Assembly: GCF_002875945.1 (NCBI RefSeq)
Contig: NZ_MCZK01000107.1
Location: forward strand, 1-38,635
Direction of reading: 5' to 3'
Length of the DNA: 38,635 bases
From: Vibrio lentus
GTDB taxonomy: Bacteria > Pseudomonadota > Gammaproteobacteria > Enterobacterales > Vibrionaceae
Made by a program: the position numbers and the translations under genes. Of the stretch, positions 25,528 through 36,130 are shown one piece after another (position 1 is the first letter of the stretch; each line of letters begins with the position of its first letter). Below the pieces are notes generated by a model. It searched no databases. It worked only from the letters and a program-made list of their open reading frames with translations, and was not told where the DNA came from.

Positions 25528-28500
25528 TCACGATGAGCTCGCGAGTGTTGAGTTTTTTAGCCGTTCAGTGGCGGTATCGAAGTCGAATTCCTCTAGTGCG
25601 CTTTCTAACTTTTTGAACTCAGAAGGAGATAAACCCACCACTGCACCATCTTCAATGTTAAGAATGATGTTGAGTGCTTCTGTATCATCGTTGGCAACGG
25701 CTTCCAGCAATTGACGGTACAATTTGGCGTTTGGCTGATTAGGCGAGGAATCCGAGTGTGCCTTTTGTTCTTCAGAATCTTTATGGGTTGGATCTGACTC
25801 AGAGAGCGAGTTTGCGATCTGTTGGCTCAACGTGATCGTGGTTTTGATGACCTTCTCTTTTAGTTCGTCATCGGTAAGTTCGGACTCCAGTTTTTCACAC
25901 AAGCTATGTAGATCGCTCGCACCTAGGTTACCAGCAACACCTTTAAGGGTGTGCAAGTAACGCTGCTGAGTACTGCTTGATAGCTCAGTAGTTAAGATAT
26001 CTTCGTCAGAGTAGGCTTCAACAAATCGTTTCAATAACTTCATGTAGAGTTTGTGATTGTTACTTGCCCGCATCAATCCCATTTTGGTATCAAGACCCAC
26101 AATGACAGGTAACGCCTCGGGTTCTTTTTCTGCGTTGTTTTCTTCTTGCAGAGTATTGGTGGAGTCTTGCAACGAAACATTGAATTGCACGGGGTTAGAC
26201 GGTGAAACCCAGTTTGCTAAGGTTGCGAACATAGAGCCGACATCAATTGGTTTCGCGATAATGTCACTCATCCCACAGTTGAGCGCTTTCTCTTTATCTC
26301 GCTCCATTACGTTTGCTGTCATCGCAATGATTGGGGTTTGAGTGTCTTTTATCTCATTACGGATATGCTCTGTTGCTTCGTATCCGTCCATGATTGGCAT
26401 CTGACAGTCCATCAAGATGCCATCGAAAGGGGTATCATCAGCAATGGCTTGTTGATAAAGCTCTATCGCACGCTGGCCATTCTCGGCAATGGTGACTGTA
26501 ATCTGCTGGCCTTCTAATAGCTCTGTCGCGAGCTCTTGGTTTATCTCGTTGTCTTCAACCAACAAGATGTTAGCACCAGCAAGTTGTTGAACATTCGCAA
26601 GCTGACTCTGTTGCTCTAATTCGCTACGAGAGACGCGATCTGAATCAAGTCCATACAGCGAAACGATGGAGTCATAGAGGTGAGAGGAGGTGATAGGCTT
26701 GTCTAAAATACTCGGGACCTCGAATCCTCTTTTGGTAATGGCCTCGGCTAACTCTTCTCGGCCATAGGCGGTGAGCATCATTATTTTCGGATCTTTACTC
26801 AGTGATAAGCCGTGATTGAGTGCTTCCAATAGGTCAACACCGTCGCGTTTAGGCATTTTCCAATCCGAGATAATCAGATCAAAGGGCTTATTGTTAGCAT
26901 CTGCGGTGTGCAATTCCACTAACGCTTCATCAACAGAGGCGCTTAGCGTTGGAGTGAGTTTAAGAGATTCTAAAATATCGCCAACGATCAAGCGTGCACT
27001 GGAGTTGTCATCAACAACTAGCACTTTCAAATGATTAATCGAAGCAGGGACCACCACTCGGTTTTGGGTAATCGAGTGACTAACGCGAGTTGCGATCGTA
27101 AATGAGAAGGTTGAACCTTTACCGAGTTCCGTTGAAACGTGAATGTCTCCACCCATCAATTGGCTGAGCTCCTTACTGATCGCCAAGCCTAGGCCTGTTC
27201 CGCCGTATTTCCGTGTGGTTGAGCTGTCTGCTTGAGTGAACTTATTGAACAGTTTAGCGGCTTGCTCTTGTGTCATACCGATTCCGCTATCAGAGACAGC
27301 AAAATTCAGTTTTATGTCGTCACCATCTCTTGCTTCAACAGATATAGAAATTTTCACTTCGCCTTTCTCTGTGAACTTAACGGCATTGTTGCTGAGATTA
27401 ATCAAGATCTGACCAAGCCTTAGCGGATCACCAATAAGATTGGTTGGTACATCTCTATCGACTTGGATAAGTAGCTCTAAGCCGCGCTCAGAAGCTCGTA
27501 GGCCAACCAAGTTAGTAATGTTGTCTAGTACGTTCTCGAGATGGAAATCGACGTTTTCGATGTCTAATTTACCTGCTTCGATTTTAGAGAAGTCGAGAAT
27601 GTCGTTGATCAAACCGAGTAGGGTGTCCGAAGAGAGCTTCACTTTGTGGATGTAGTTACGTTGTGCCTTAGTTAAGTCGGTCTTCAGCGCCAAGTAGCTC
27701 ATACCGATGATGGCGTTCATTGGGGTTCTGATTTCATGGCTCATGTTGGCTAAGAAATCCGATTTGGCATGATTGGCAGCATCAGCTTCGTCACGTGCGG
27801 TAGCTAGGCTGCGCGCGACAGTTTCTAACGCTGAATGGGCTTTGTTGGCAAGCAAACCCATCAACAAGATGATGATGAAGAAAATCATACCACCAACGGC
27901 CAAATGGAAAGTCATACTGGACGAGTCTTTAACATTGACACTTTCAGCCAAGTGACGCTGGGAAACGAAATCTCGCAGTTCTAAGAAACTCTTATCCATC
28001 GCCTCCAGTAATTGGTGGCCTCGTCGTTGCGAACTTACTAACTCTGTGAATTGCGCCTCGTAGACGCTGATATGGTCATCGAAGGCGGTAGTTTTCACCT
28101 CTGGTGCGTACAAGATAATAAGTTGTTGTGCATTGCCCGACTTGGATTGCATCTCATTGATGACACGTGACACCTTGCTGGCGATGAGCTCCTGTTCCTT
28201 TGAATTTGCGAGTAGGAAATCTCGGTTGAATCTATTTGAACGACTTAATAATGTGCGAATTGCCAATAAATCTTGCCCTACAAGCAATTGAGAAGACAGC
28301 TCGGTTTGATACGTTGAAACGAGATGATTCAATTCTGCGACTTGACTCTGTTTGGTCTGATAGAGCAAACCAACCGAACGCGAAAACTCAGAGCCACTCA
28401 GGGTAACTTGGTTGATAAGTGAAGCTCTTAATTTTGCAGAAGTAATAGGTACGCCTTGGAGCTGAACTAAATTGGTGTAATAGCGATTTTTTGCCTTATC

Positions 28501-29202
28501 AACGATGTCTAAAAATTTCTGCCCTTTGTCATCTAATATTTGATCTTGTAACTTCCAAATTAACTGAGATGCTTTTTGCATCTCCAATTTGACTAACGAA
28601 TAGGTCTTTAGGTTGCCATCTAGCAAATACTCTTTCTCAAGGTTTTGTATGTTGACGGCGAGTGTGGCGAGTTGACTGGTTTTTAAGGCGACGTTAGTCA
28701 GTTTTTCACTGGTTAATCGTAGCCCTCTGATGTTTTGACTGTTTTGGTTAATCGCGTGATTGTGCAAGCCTCTCATTTCCAACAACAGCTCTGTCGCTGC
28801 ATTGGAACGTTCATTCATAAGCGCCCGGGTCGATTGGTTCAATTCAATAATTTCGGCATATTGCTTAAATTGAATCAAATATTCCGAGAGTAAATTGATT
28901 GGAAGTGGCGCTGAATATTGGTCGGCATAGTCATTGGCTAAACGAACGGTTTGCTCTGCTTCTTGATTAAAGTTAGCGATGAGTTGTTTGTTGTAATCGT
29001 TACTGAAAGACAGCTCATAAACACGCAGTTTATCGAGGGAGGTCAATAAGCGAGTACTGGAAGCGTATTCTTCGACTCCGATAAAGCGATTATTGAGATT
29101 AATCCAAGCCCCAACAGCCACAGAAAACACAACGATCGCCGCGACGAGAAAAGAGACTAAGATTATTTTCGAGTCTGTAGCAAATCTGGAAACAGTATTC
29201 AT
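25528..29202 (-). CDS. Hybrid sensor histidine kinase with two receivers and HPt
   Basis: 1224-residue membrane phosphorelay protein. An N-terminal helix (about residues 13-33) is followed by a roughly 400-residue all-helical, probably periplasmic sensor (about 34-430) and a second helix (about 432-452). Then come HisKA with H489 ([11 protein letters not shown]), HATPase ([27 protein letters not shown]), a first receiver with D780 ([12 protein letters not shown]), a second receiver with D932 ([14 protein letters not shown]), and a C-terminal HPt domain with H1084 ([13 protein letters not shown]). All relay residues are present. It follows the REC-HD-GYP gene by 32 nt, so the HPt probably feeds the receiver of that protein and links an external signal to c-di-GMP breakdown. 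The ligand is unknown. Confidence 0.93.
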   Translation of the reverse strand: MNTVSRFATDSKIILVSFLVAAIVVFSVAVGAWINLNNRFIGVEEYASSTRLLTSLDKLRVYELSFSNDYNKQLIANFNQEAEQTVRLANDYADQYSAPLPINLLSEYLIQFKQYAEIIELNQSTRALMNERSNAATELLLEMRGLHNHAINQNSQNIRGLRLTSEKLTNVALKTSQLATLAVNIQNLEKEYLLDGNLKTYSLVKLEMQKASQLIWKLQDQILDDKGQKFLDIVDKAKNRYYTNLVQLQGVPITSAKLRASLINQVTLSGSEFSRSVGLLYQTKQSQVAELNHLVSTYQTELSSQLLVGQDLLAIRTLLSRSNRFNRDFLLANSKEQELIASKVSRVINEMQSKSGNAQQLIILYAPEVKTTAFDDHISVYEAQFTELVSSQRRGHQLLEAMDKSFLELRDFVSQRHLAESVNVKDSSSMTFHLAVGGMIFFIIILLMGLLANKAHSALETVARSLATARDEADAANHAKSDFLANMSHEIRTPMNAIIGMSYLALKTDLTKAQRNYIHKVKLSSDTLLGLINDILDFSKIEAGKLDIENVDFHLENVLDNITNLVGLRASERGLELLIQVDRDVPTNLIGDPLRLGQILINLSNNAVKFTEKGEVKISISVEARDGDDIKLNFAVSDSGIGMTQEQAAKLFNKFTQADSSTTRKYGGTGLGLAISKELSQLMGGDIHVSTELGKGSTFSFTIATRVSHSITQNRVVVPASINHLKVLVVDDNSSARLIVGDILESLKLTPTLSASVDEALVELHTADANNKPFDLIISDWKMPKRDGVDLLEALNHGLSLSKDPKIMMLTAYGREELAEAITKRGFEVPSILDKPITSSHLYDSIVSLYGLDSDRVSRSELEQQSQLANVQQLAGANILLVEDNEINQELATELLEGQQITVTIAENGQRAIELYQQAIADDTPFDGILMDCQMPIMDGYEATEHIRNEIKDTQTPIIAMTANVMERDKEKALNCGMSDIIAKPIDVGSMFATLANWVSPSNPVQFNVSLQDSTNTLQEENNAEKEPEALPVIVGLDTKMGLMRASNNHKLYMKLLKRFVEAYSDEDILTTELSSSTQQRYLHTLKGVAGNLGASDLHSLCEKLESELTDDELKEKVIKTTITLSQQIANSLSESDPTHKDSEEQKAHSDSSPNQPNAKLYRQLLEAVANDDTEALNIILNIEDGAVVGLSPSEFKKLESALEEFDFDTATERLKNSTLASSS

Positions 29203-29234
29203 AAAGTACCTGTATTTAAAAAGTACCAGCGAAC

Positions 29235-30278
29235 TTAGTGGTCTGGTTCATCAGTAAAAGAGCCTTTGATGGTTAGCATCTCATCGAGCTTGCTAATGAA
29301 GATCGGAACTAAGTTAGGATCAAAGTGAAGGCCAGCTTGTTCTTGTATTAACTCAATCGCTTTTTCAATTGGCCAAGCTTCTTTGTAAGGGCGTTCGCTC
29401 GTTAGGGCATCGAATACGTCTGCAATTGCAACAATACGAGCACTTAAAGGAATGTCTTCGCCAGACAGTTTATGAGGGTAGCCACTGCCATCCCATTTCT
29501 CGTGGTGGTAAAGGGCGATCTCTTGAGCGAGTTTCAGCAATTTGGAGTCGTTGTCTCCAATGATATCCCCGCCAATGGTGACGTGTGTTTGCATGATTGC
29601 CCATTCATCTGCATCAAGCTTTCCGGGTTTGCCTAATATGCAGTCGGGGATGCCAATTTTTCCAATGTCATGCATCGGTGCTGCTTGGAACAGTAACTCA
29701 ACCCATTCTTCACCCACGTCTAACTGCTGAGCAAGGATCTTTGAGTAGTAACTCATTCTAACAACGTGCATTCCGGTTTCATTGTCTTTGTATTCAGCTG
29801 CTCGGCCAAGCTTACGAATGATCTCAAGTCGGCTCATCTCGAGCGCTTCTGTTCTTTGTCGGACTTTACGTGACAGTGCAAGGTTTTGGTCATACAAAGA
29901 AATATGTGTCGCGACACGAGCTTTCACGATCGGCGGGCTAACGGGTTTGGTTATGTAGTCCACCGCCCCTAATTCAAACCCTTTTTGTTCATCGATCACG
30001 TCTGTTTTCGCCGTAACAAAGACGACGGGAATATCATAGGTGACAGGGTCGCTTTTTAGCCTTTGGCAGACTTCGTAACCGTCCATTTCAGGCATCATGA
30101 TGTCGAGAAGAATGAGGTGAGGTTTTGGCGAGGAAGAGGCTATCTTTAACGCTTTTTCGCCTGATGTAGCGGCTTTGATTTTAAAATCGTCGTTGAGGAT
30201 CCCAGATAGAGTGTGGATGTTGTCTGGGATATCATCAACAACCAAAATAATGGGTTTATCTGTCGTAATTTGATTCAT
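29235..30278 (-). CDS. Response regulator with HD-GYP phosphodiesterase domain
   Basis: 347-residue cytoplasmic protein of RpfG type. The receiver (about residues 10-125) has the phospho-acceptor D59 ([15 protein letters not shown]) and the lysine in ITKPVSPP. A helical linker (about 130-160) leads to the HD-GYP domain (about 165-335) with H203-D204 ([11 protein letters not shown]), [20 protein letters not shown] and [18 protein letters not shown]. All canonical HD-GYP residues are intact, so active c-di-GMP hydrolysis is predicted. AGGGACG precedes the ATG. It is the first gene of the operon with the hybrid kinase. Confidence 0.94.
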   Translation of the reverse strand: MNQITTDKPIILVVDDIPDNIHTLSGILNDDFKIKAATSGEKALKIASSSPKPHLILLDIMMPEMDGYEVCQRLKSDPVTYDIPVVFVTAKTDVIDEQKGFELGAVDYITKPVSPPIVKARVATHISLYDQNLALSRKVRQRTEALEMSRLEIIRKLGRAAEYKDNETGMHVVRMSYYSKILAQQLDVGEEWVELLFQAAPMHDIGKIGIPDCILGKPGKLDADEWAIMQTHVTIGGDIIGDNDSKLLKLAQEIALYHHEKWDGSGYPHKLSGEDIPLSARIVAIADVFDALTSERPYKEAWPIEKAIELIQEQAGLHFDPNLVPIFISKLDEMLTIKGSFTDEPDH

Positions 30279-30599
30279 TTTTCGTCCCTAAAAAATTTAA
30301 TCAGATTGCTATGTTCTATGCTAGTAAAGCGTAGTGGAATTTGGTGGAAATGCATGATTTCAGGAGGGTTAATTATTGGTTTTGGAATCCAAAAGGAAAT
30401 AATGGTACACCTTTCTATGAATAGATATTTTATATGTTAACCTTTATTTAACAAAGAATAACTACATGGATTGTGTAGTAGTGCGATCAAGGTTGAATAG
30501 TTCAGGGTTTAGTTTGCTAAGACCGAATGATTCAGAGGGACTTAGTCGTTCAAGTAACTTTTCAAATCTAACGTGGACTTGTTACAGGGAGAACGTACG
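30279..30599. other. Divergent promoter region
   Basis: About 320 bp between the minus-strand HD-GYP regulator operon and the plus-strand 409-aa gene. It must hold both promoters. It is AT-rich, including TTTTATATGTTAACCTTTATTTAAC near 30430-30452. No recognised operator or RNA gene. Confidence 0.4.
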
Positions 30600-31829
30600 A
30601 TGCCGAATACAGGGCTGACCATCATTCAGAAAGACATGCTATCGCTATTTGCGAATGCAGATTTGGTGGGTGTGACTAAAGTAGATAAGGTTAAGATTGC
30701 GGTTGCCGCCGCAACAGAAGTAGACAGCTTAACAGGTACCATTACCGAGGCTGTGACAGGGAGTGGAACAAGCCTTGCTGGTATGATTGAAAACATCACC
30801 GAGCAGATAAAAGAAAAATTCCTCGATTACGCAAAGAGCATTACCAGTATCGCGATGGATGATATTAAAGCTCAGATATTGAGTATGATTCCAAGCTTGG
30901 TAAAGCGAATCTTTGCTGATTTAGCGCCAGCAATCGATGATATTAAAGAAGCGGCGACGAGAATTTACTCGGCGTTGGGTAAAGCCGTTAACAACCATAA
31001 AACCCGTCACCTGAGCTCAATGACAACGACGCGTGTTGGTGCTGATGTGATTGATAAAATTCGTGGTGAGATCCGCGCGGTTGCGATCGAAGATTCAATG
31101 ATTGCACTGGCTCATGGTGGTGTCATTGCGATTAACTTAGCCAGTTCAGGAATTGGCGCTACGGTAACCAGTATTGTTAAAGCGGTCCTTTCTATCTTCA
31201 ACTTTTTCCGCGGTTTATACGACAAATGGGTAATGGAACGTAAATTTCGCAAGTTTAAGCAAGAGTGCGTGATGCTTAATCAAAAGCGTGACGTTATCGG
31301 CGAGAACTTCTTTCGTGACTGGTTCAAAATGAAGATGGAAGAGATCCCAGTTATCGCTTCCTACATGGTTTGTATGCCTTGCTATAGTTCACCATATAAT
31401 TTCCTTTCAATTACCGATATAACGCCACCACCGCCTAATATGAGGACTCGCTTAACTCGAAGAATTAAGCGTAAGTTTGGCCGTAAGGTGAATACCGATC
31501 CTTCAGTGATCAAGTTATCTTTCCAGAAGTCGACCTTGAGTGCTTATGCCATATTGCAAGAAGAGGCCAAGGCGTTTATTGCCAACAGTGAAATTGCGCT
31601 TGAGAGTAATAAACCGGGTGTGAAACAAGCGTTAAATGCGGCGCGTGGTGAACCGAACTTTATCCCGGGAACGGATGAAAAAGCATTTTCTAAGGCGGTA
31701 AGAAAGCAGCAGGTTAAGAACTTCTTTAATGGCACAACTATCAAAGATAGCGTGAAAGAAAGCCTTGCGCCGAAAGCACTCGCAGCGACTGTTGCTGGTG
31801 GATTGGAATCGCTTCTAATACCTGAATAA
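30600..31829 (+). CDS. Unrecognised 409-aa protein next to the T6SS cluster
   Basis: I do not recognise this family. The ATG at 30600 is preferred over the upstream in-frame GTG at 30573, because AGGGAGA lies between them at a suitable distance. No signal peptide. The N-terminal third is amphipathic and helical (TEQIKEKFLDYAK, AKSITSIAMDDIKAQILSM). A hydrophobic stretch at about residues 167-205 contains small-residue repeats (AHGGVIAINLASSGIGATV) and could form a membrane hairpin. It is followed by a very basic region, a C258-x2-C261 pair, a four-proline run (276-279), a basic patch RTRLTRRIKRKFGRK and a helical C-terminus. It is transcribed towards the T6SS operon and shares a bidirectional terminator with it. 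A T6SS effector or accessory role is inferred from position only; no immunity-like gene follows. Confidence 0.85.
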   Translation: MPNTGLTIIQKDMLSLFANADLVGVTKVDKVKIAVAAATEVDSLTGTITEAVTGSGTSLAGMIENITEQIKEKFLDYAKSITSIAMDDIKAQILSMIPSLVKRIFADLAPAIDDIKEAATRIYSALGKAVNNHKTRHLSSMTTTRVGADVIDKIRGEIRAVAIEDSMIALAHGGVIAINLASSGIGATVTSIVKAVLSIFNFFRGLYDKWVMERKFRKFKQECVMLNQKRDVIGENFFRDWFKMKMEEIPVIASYMVCMPCYSSPYNFLSITDITPPPPNMRTRLTRRIKRKFGRKVNTDPSVIKLSFQKSTLSAYAILQEEAKAFIANSEIALESNKPGVKQALNAARGEPNFIPGTDEKAFSKAVRKQQVKNFFNGTTIKDSVKESLAPKALAATVAGGLESLLIPE

Positions 31830-31933
31830 CAAAGCTATTTGAATAACCAAATGAACAGAATAAAAGAGCGACCTAAATCACTCAGCTCATTGTCTTCATA
31901 ACATAGGCTAAGTGGCTTGGCTTGATGCGAACA

Positions 31934-31963
31934 AAAAAGCGGATGATTGATCATCCGCTTTTT
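31934..31963. terminator. Bidirectional terminator between 409-aa gene and T6SS operon
   Basis: Perfect 13-bp stem AAAAAGCGGATGA / TCATCCGCTTTTT with a TTGA loop. It lies about 105 nt after the 409-aa gene stop and about 33 nt after the kinase stop on the other strand, with U-runs in both directions. Confidence 0.95.
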
Positions 31964-31996
31964 CTTTACCTGCGGATAGATATAGATATGACTGGT

Positions 31997-32740
31997 TTAT
32001 CTATGCTGTTTCAGGAGAACTTGATAGCGGCTGGGTAGGGCTGCATCATCTAAAACTTCCTCTAACGTAACCGCAAGAGCGAACCAATCGTCAAGCTTAC
32101 TTGTGACCAAGTGCTGTTTAGAGTACCGAGGCGTGTAACTGTCAAAGCGAAGTTGTTCGCGGTCAGTACCAATGGTAGTAACAGAGCCAAAGTCGATGAG
32201 TTGAGCTTGTCCTTGTGGGCTGAATACGATATTGGATGGCTTAATATCACCATGGACGAAACCTAACTTGTGGACTTGGTTAATTGTAGATTCTAAAGCG
32301 CTAATCCAGTGAGAGGGTAAGTATTCCGCCAAATCTGAATCTGCTTGTATTTCTAGCAGTGTTTTACCATTCATGTAAGAAAGAACTAAACAGTCACTCT
32401 TGTGGTTAGAAAAGTAATCGCAATAGTTCGGCCAGATATCTTTTTTACTAGAGTCGGTATTGAAATTGGTATTTGAATAGATAAATTCCGCCTCTTGCTT
32501 TAAGAAGTGACGGTGTTTTAACTCTTGAGCAAATTTTATCGTAACCAGCCCCCAACTAGGGTGTTGGGCTTTGATAACCCGCTTGCTTAATCTAGTTAGA
32601 TTAGTGTATCCATGAGCTTTGAACACTGGCAGAAGCTTTTCATCGTTCAAGTCCGTTGTTGAGAATATATCATCCTCAGAAGTTTGAGCTCGCCTGGATG
32701 GACAAGACGAGCTGTTTGAAAGTGCGTCATCAGATACCAC
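31997..32740 (-). CDS. T6SS-linked Ser/Thr protein kinase, minimal
   Basis: About 247-residue soluble kinase encoded at the 3' end of the T6SS operon. Kinase motifs: K69 (LVTIKFA), H163-G-D165 in HGDIKPSNIVF (HGD in place of HRD), D183 in LIDFGS and TPRYSK in place of APE. No transmembrane helix or extra domain, unlike PpkA. The start is uncertain: the frame opens with TTG at 32776, and I prefer the GTG at 32740, which overlaps the tssM stop by 11 nt and would be coupled to it; no clear ribosome site supports either. It probably phosphorylates a T6SS component to control assembly, as PpkA does for Fha1 in Pseudomonas (inference). Confidence 0.85.
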   Translation of the reverse strand: MVSDDALSNSSSCPSRRAQTSEDDIFSTTDLNDEKLLPVFKAHGYTNLTRLSKRVIKAQHPSWGLVTIKFAQELKHRHFLKQEAEFIYSNTNFNTDSSKKDIWPNYCDYFSNHKSDCLVLSYMNGKTLLEIQADSDLAEYLPSHWISALESTINQVHKLGFVHGDIKPSNIVFSPQGQAQLIDFGSVTTIGTDREQLRFDSYTPRYSKQHLVTSKLDDWFALAVTLEEVLDDAALPSRYQVLLKQHR

Positions 32741-35700
32741 TTGGTAGTGAGAATCCAGAGAAGAAACCGGGAACAAATGGGTTTGATTGACCTTGAGTTT
32801 TGATGGTCAGTTTTACTTTGCTGTCACCGTATACAAACTCAACCTGAGTGTCTTGTGCTGAGGTAAAATTCACGTTTGGTTCGAACAAGCGGAACCAACT
32901 CCACGTGCCTTTTACGGTGTTCTGGCCAATTGTAGAATCCTGAGCATTAAGTTGAATGCCTAACTTCTCGATAAACTTCGCGTCACCTTGCCATGATTGT
33001 TGGCTCCATAGTGTTGGGCCATGACGATAGGTAAAGATAGGCTTATCTGAAATGATCGAAAATTCCGTGATGTTTGGCGTCATATCGACGGCTTTCAGTT
33101 GGAAATTGATCAGAATGTTCGATGGATCCGCTAAGAATAGGGCGTTCTTTATATCAGCAGCCTTATCAATCATTGTCCAAACTTCAGGTGTAATGGATAA
33201 CCCTGTACCTGGCAACAGTCCTGGTAAGTAGGGGGATTCGTCACTGTTTTTAATAAATCCGTTTAGACGAGTTTGAGAGAATTTATCGACGATGCCATTA
33301 GTCACGAAGAAGGCTTTAACATCCGCGACACTCACGTCTGATTTAGATTTTCGGTTGAACGGATAAAACGAAGCCAATCGCTGTTGGTAAGGTTGATACA
33401 CTTCTTTCGACCACGCTGTATTCAGGTAGTCGTGAGCCAGTGACATCACGGTCTCATTGCTCTGATGTACCACCTTATTAATCAGCTCTTCAGCGACCAC
33501 TAAATGATTGTTGGATAGGCTTGATAGCGACGCAATCGGATTACCAGCTTGCAACGTCACAGACAGTGTTTCAAAGGCGACCTTTTGTGGCTCTTTGGTC
33601 TCGTAAAACTTGTCTCCCCACTTTTTAGCGTTAATAAATGCGGTCAGTAGGTTGTCGATGGGCTTCTTACCTTGGTCATTGGCAGAAACCTGTTTTTTGT
33701 ATGCTTGGAAACTAAGAGATATCTGACGAGCGGATTCTTTTTTATCAGGATCTTGAATCGGCATGCTTGCAGGATCTTGCTCCTTGTCATCCTTGGCTGG
33801 TATCTCTAGTTCTACATAGGTGTACTTAGCGATCGTCGAGTACAAACTGAATAGTGGATTATTACTGGCTTCCGACAGGCTTGTTAACGTATTTTTTAAT
33901 TGCGTAGGGTCGGCCACTTCTTTGACTTCGACATTACGAACCAAATCACGCCAATAGTTGATGTAATCATTTTGGTAGGTTTGCTTCAACTCTCGGCTGA
34001 TTCGATGAAGTTCGAGTGCGCTAGGGTAAGCGCCGGCAACGCCTTCATAAGACTGCAAAGCCGATTTAAGAGTCGGGGAGTTGACCGATAAATCGAGCTC
34101 GTTAAAACCCGTCGGTGTGTAGATATAAGGAACTAAGTAGCCGGCGTAACTTGGCGAGAATTGAAGTACTGAGCCAAAGTTATCACCTAATTCACCACGA
34201 ATATCGACGCGCTTTGCGTAGGTCGTAGAACTTTGGATATGTTCGTACAACAGGGTTTCAATGCCCGTCTGGGTGATGACTTTCTTGGCTAGGCTCTCTA
34301 AATCATGGTTCGATTTAATTGGCGTCAGGTTACGCGCAAAGATGTCATTCAACAATACTTCTAGCTGAGCAATGTTGACGCTATCTGCCTCTCCTTGGTC
34401 TTGTAGCGTACGAACGTAGTAGTTTTTAAGCTCTTGAACATTGGTTCTGTCTTTGCTGAAAAGTAAACGGTAGTTATTAAGCAGAGACAGCGTTTGAGAT
34501 TGATCTTCAAGGTTTACGTACACAAACAGGTCTTTCTCGATCGTATTTTCCATCGAAGGGATAAGCACCTGTTGTAGCTCTGTGAAATAGGCCTCTTCCA
34601 CTTCTTCCTTGATGCTAGGGTTCGGCATAAACGGCAAGCTATACCAAGGCTCGGGCTGCTTGTAGAGGTTATAGATTCGCTGCAGTGAGAACAGGTTCGG
34701 AATATTGTCAGCCATGTTCTCGATGTCATAAGGTGATGCAGATATCGCTTCTTTGTAGCGTTCCAACATTACATCCGCTCTGGTCTCACGTTGATTTTGG
34801 AAATCAAAGTCGAACTTAATCACCAATAACACGGCTGCGAGTAAACCAATCCAAGAGAGTGTGAATAGAACTTGGTTAACCAACAAGGTGTTCTCTTTGC
34901 GTTTGTTTACGCCGACTAGTTCGTGTTCCGATAGGATCACGTGTGTCATGAGGTATTGGGCAAACAAAGTCTGATTAACAGGGATTTGCTCGTTCTGTTG
35001 GTAGTGTTCATGTCCTACAGAATAAGAGACCGCACTCGCTAGTAAGTCGGATTGCGAAGCGCTTTGGCCGTCATGAGTGAAATAGAAGCCTCTGAACTGC
35101 AGTGCGTCACTGAGTTGCTCACCTCGGTATAATCGATTGAGGAATAGCCAAAGATTTTGTTTCAATAGTCCAAACTGGAAAGGAGCACTGGCAATAGAGT
35201 TTCGATAATCTTGATTCAATTGACCTGCTAATGCATTGCTCATGTTCGCGATCAATTCACTGATTAAATGGTCGTATTCATCATTGAACCAGTTCGCATC
35301 GATGCCACCGTGTGCAGAGTAAGGCGCAGTAGCACCGAATACTTCATCTCTTTTCGACTCGTCAAAAGCAGAGAAGAACTGACAAAAGTCGCTGATGCTG
35401 CCCATATTCGAGATGACGTTATAAATCGGTAGGCTGACACCAAAAGCTTGATTGAACGTCTTGATTGTCGATTTAAGCTCGTCAGCTTGCTGTGTTATCT
35501 GTTCGTTGTTTTCCAGTAGTGACGAGACGTCCGTGGTGAGCAACAAGCCATTAGCGGCTTGTCTCGGGCGCCATGCAGTTAGAGATTGACTGAGTGTTTT
35601 TAGATATTCAGGATGTTGGTCTTCTCCCATACTCACCGACACCAAAATAGAATGCTCACTGACCCAAAACAGAACAGGGAATTCAATGTCATTACCGAAA

Positions 35701-36128
35701 TCGTCAAGCTTATAGGCTTCGTAACCCATTTGAGTGATGATGCTTTTGTCTTTGTCTTTGTTTGGGTTTTGACTCAATAGTAAATAGATCGGTTGATCGT
35801 AGCGACTGGTTAAGCGAGTTTTACGCTTCTGCCCGCTGATCATTCGTTTAAAATGATTTGCTAATTGCTTTTGTCTTTTTTGAATCAGTTCTTTGTCTAA
35901 AGACTCTTCTTGTGATTTTGCGCTGCGTTTGATGAGCACCCAATAGCAAATAAAGCCGATAAGTGTAGAGACGATGGCGATAGTCGTCAGCGCCCACACC
36001 AAATAAGCATTGAGCGGTGTTAACAGAATGACGCTAGAGGCGACGGTAAAAAAGGCGACAGAGGCTAGGGCAGAAATGCCTACTGTTTTCTTAACGTTGC
36101 CTGACTTGTTTGATTTGGCATCCGGCAT
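32730..36128 (-). CDS. tssM: T6SS inner-membrane protein TssM (IcmF), P-loop degenerate
   Basis: 1132-residue core protein of the T6SS membrane complex. Helices at about residues 17-36, 41-64 and 415-440 bracket a cytoplasmic domain; a large periplasmic part (about 441-1132) follows, ending in the conserved beta-rich C-terminal domain that contacts TssJ. The cytoplasmic domain is expected to carry a GxxGxGKT P-loop after the YLLL strand, but here it reads LLLSQNPNKDKDKS (about 116-129), and the Walker B equivalent reads ILVSVSMGED (about 160-170), so it probably cannot bind nucleotide. It begins 2 nt after the tssL stop and overlaps the kinase gene. Confidence 0.94.
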   Translation of the reverse strand: MPDAKSNKSGNVKKTVGISALASVAFFTVASSVILLTPLNAYLVWALTTIAIVSTLIGFICYWVLIKRSAKSQEESLDKELIQKRQKQLANHFKRMISGQKRKTRLTSRYDQPIYLLLSQNPNKDKDKSIITQMGYEAYKLDDFGNDIEFPVLFWVSEHSILVSVSMGEDQHPEYLKTLSQSLTAWRPRQAANGLLLTTDVSSLLENNEQITQQADELKSTIKTFNQAFGVSLPIYNVISNMGSISDFCQFFSAFDESKRDEVFGATAPYSAHGGIDANWFNDEYDHLISELIANMSNALAGQLNQDYRNSIASAPFQFGLLKQNLWLFLNRLYRGEQLSDALQFRGFYFTHDGQSASQSDLLASAVSYSVGHEHYQQNEQIPVNQTLFAQYLMTHVILSEHELVGVNKRKENTLLVNQVLFTLSWIGLLAAVLLVIKFDFDFQNQRETRADVMLERYKEAISASPYDIENMADNIPNLFSLQRIYNLYKQPEPWYSLPFMPNPSIKEEVEEAYFTELQQVLIPSMENTIEKDLFVYVNLEDQSQTLSLLNNYRLLFSKDRTNVQELKNYYVRTLQDQGEADSVNIAQLEVLLNDIFARNLTPIKSNHDLESLAKKVITQTGIETLLYEHIQSSTTYAKRVDIRGELGDNFGSVLQFSPSYAGYLVPYIYTPTGFNELDLSVNSPTLKSALQSYEGVAGAYPSALELHRISRELKQTYQNDYINYWRDLVRNVEVKEVADPTQLKNTLTSLSEASNNPLFSLYSTIAKYTYVELEIPAKDDKEQDPASMPIQDPDKKESARQISLSFQAYKKQVSANDQGKKPIDNLLTAFINAKKWGDKFYETKEPQKVAFETLSVTLQAGNPIASLSSLSNNHLVVAEELINKVVHQSNETVMSLAHDYLNTAWSKEVYQPYQQRLASFYPFNRKSKSDVSVADVKAFFVTNGIVDKFSQTRLNGFIKNSDESPYLPGLLPGTGLSITPEVWTMIDKAADIKNALFLADPSNILINFQLKAVDMTPNITEFSIISDKPIFTYRHGPTLWSQQSWQGDAKFIEKLGIQLNAQDSTIGQNTVKGTWSWFRLFEPNVNFTSAQDTQVEFVYGDSKVKLTIKTQGQSNPFVPGFFSGFSLPSGI

Positions 36129-36130
36129 AA

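Noticed and set aside
30600..31829. Colicin or MIX-type effector call for the 409-aa protein
   Set aside because: No MIX motif, no known colicin fold motif and no neighbouring immunity gene were seen, so only a positional hypothesis is kept.
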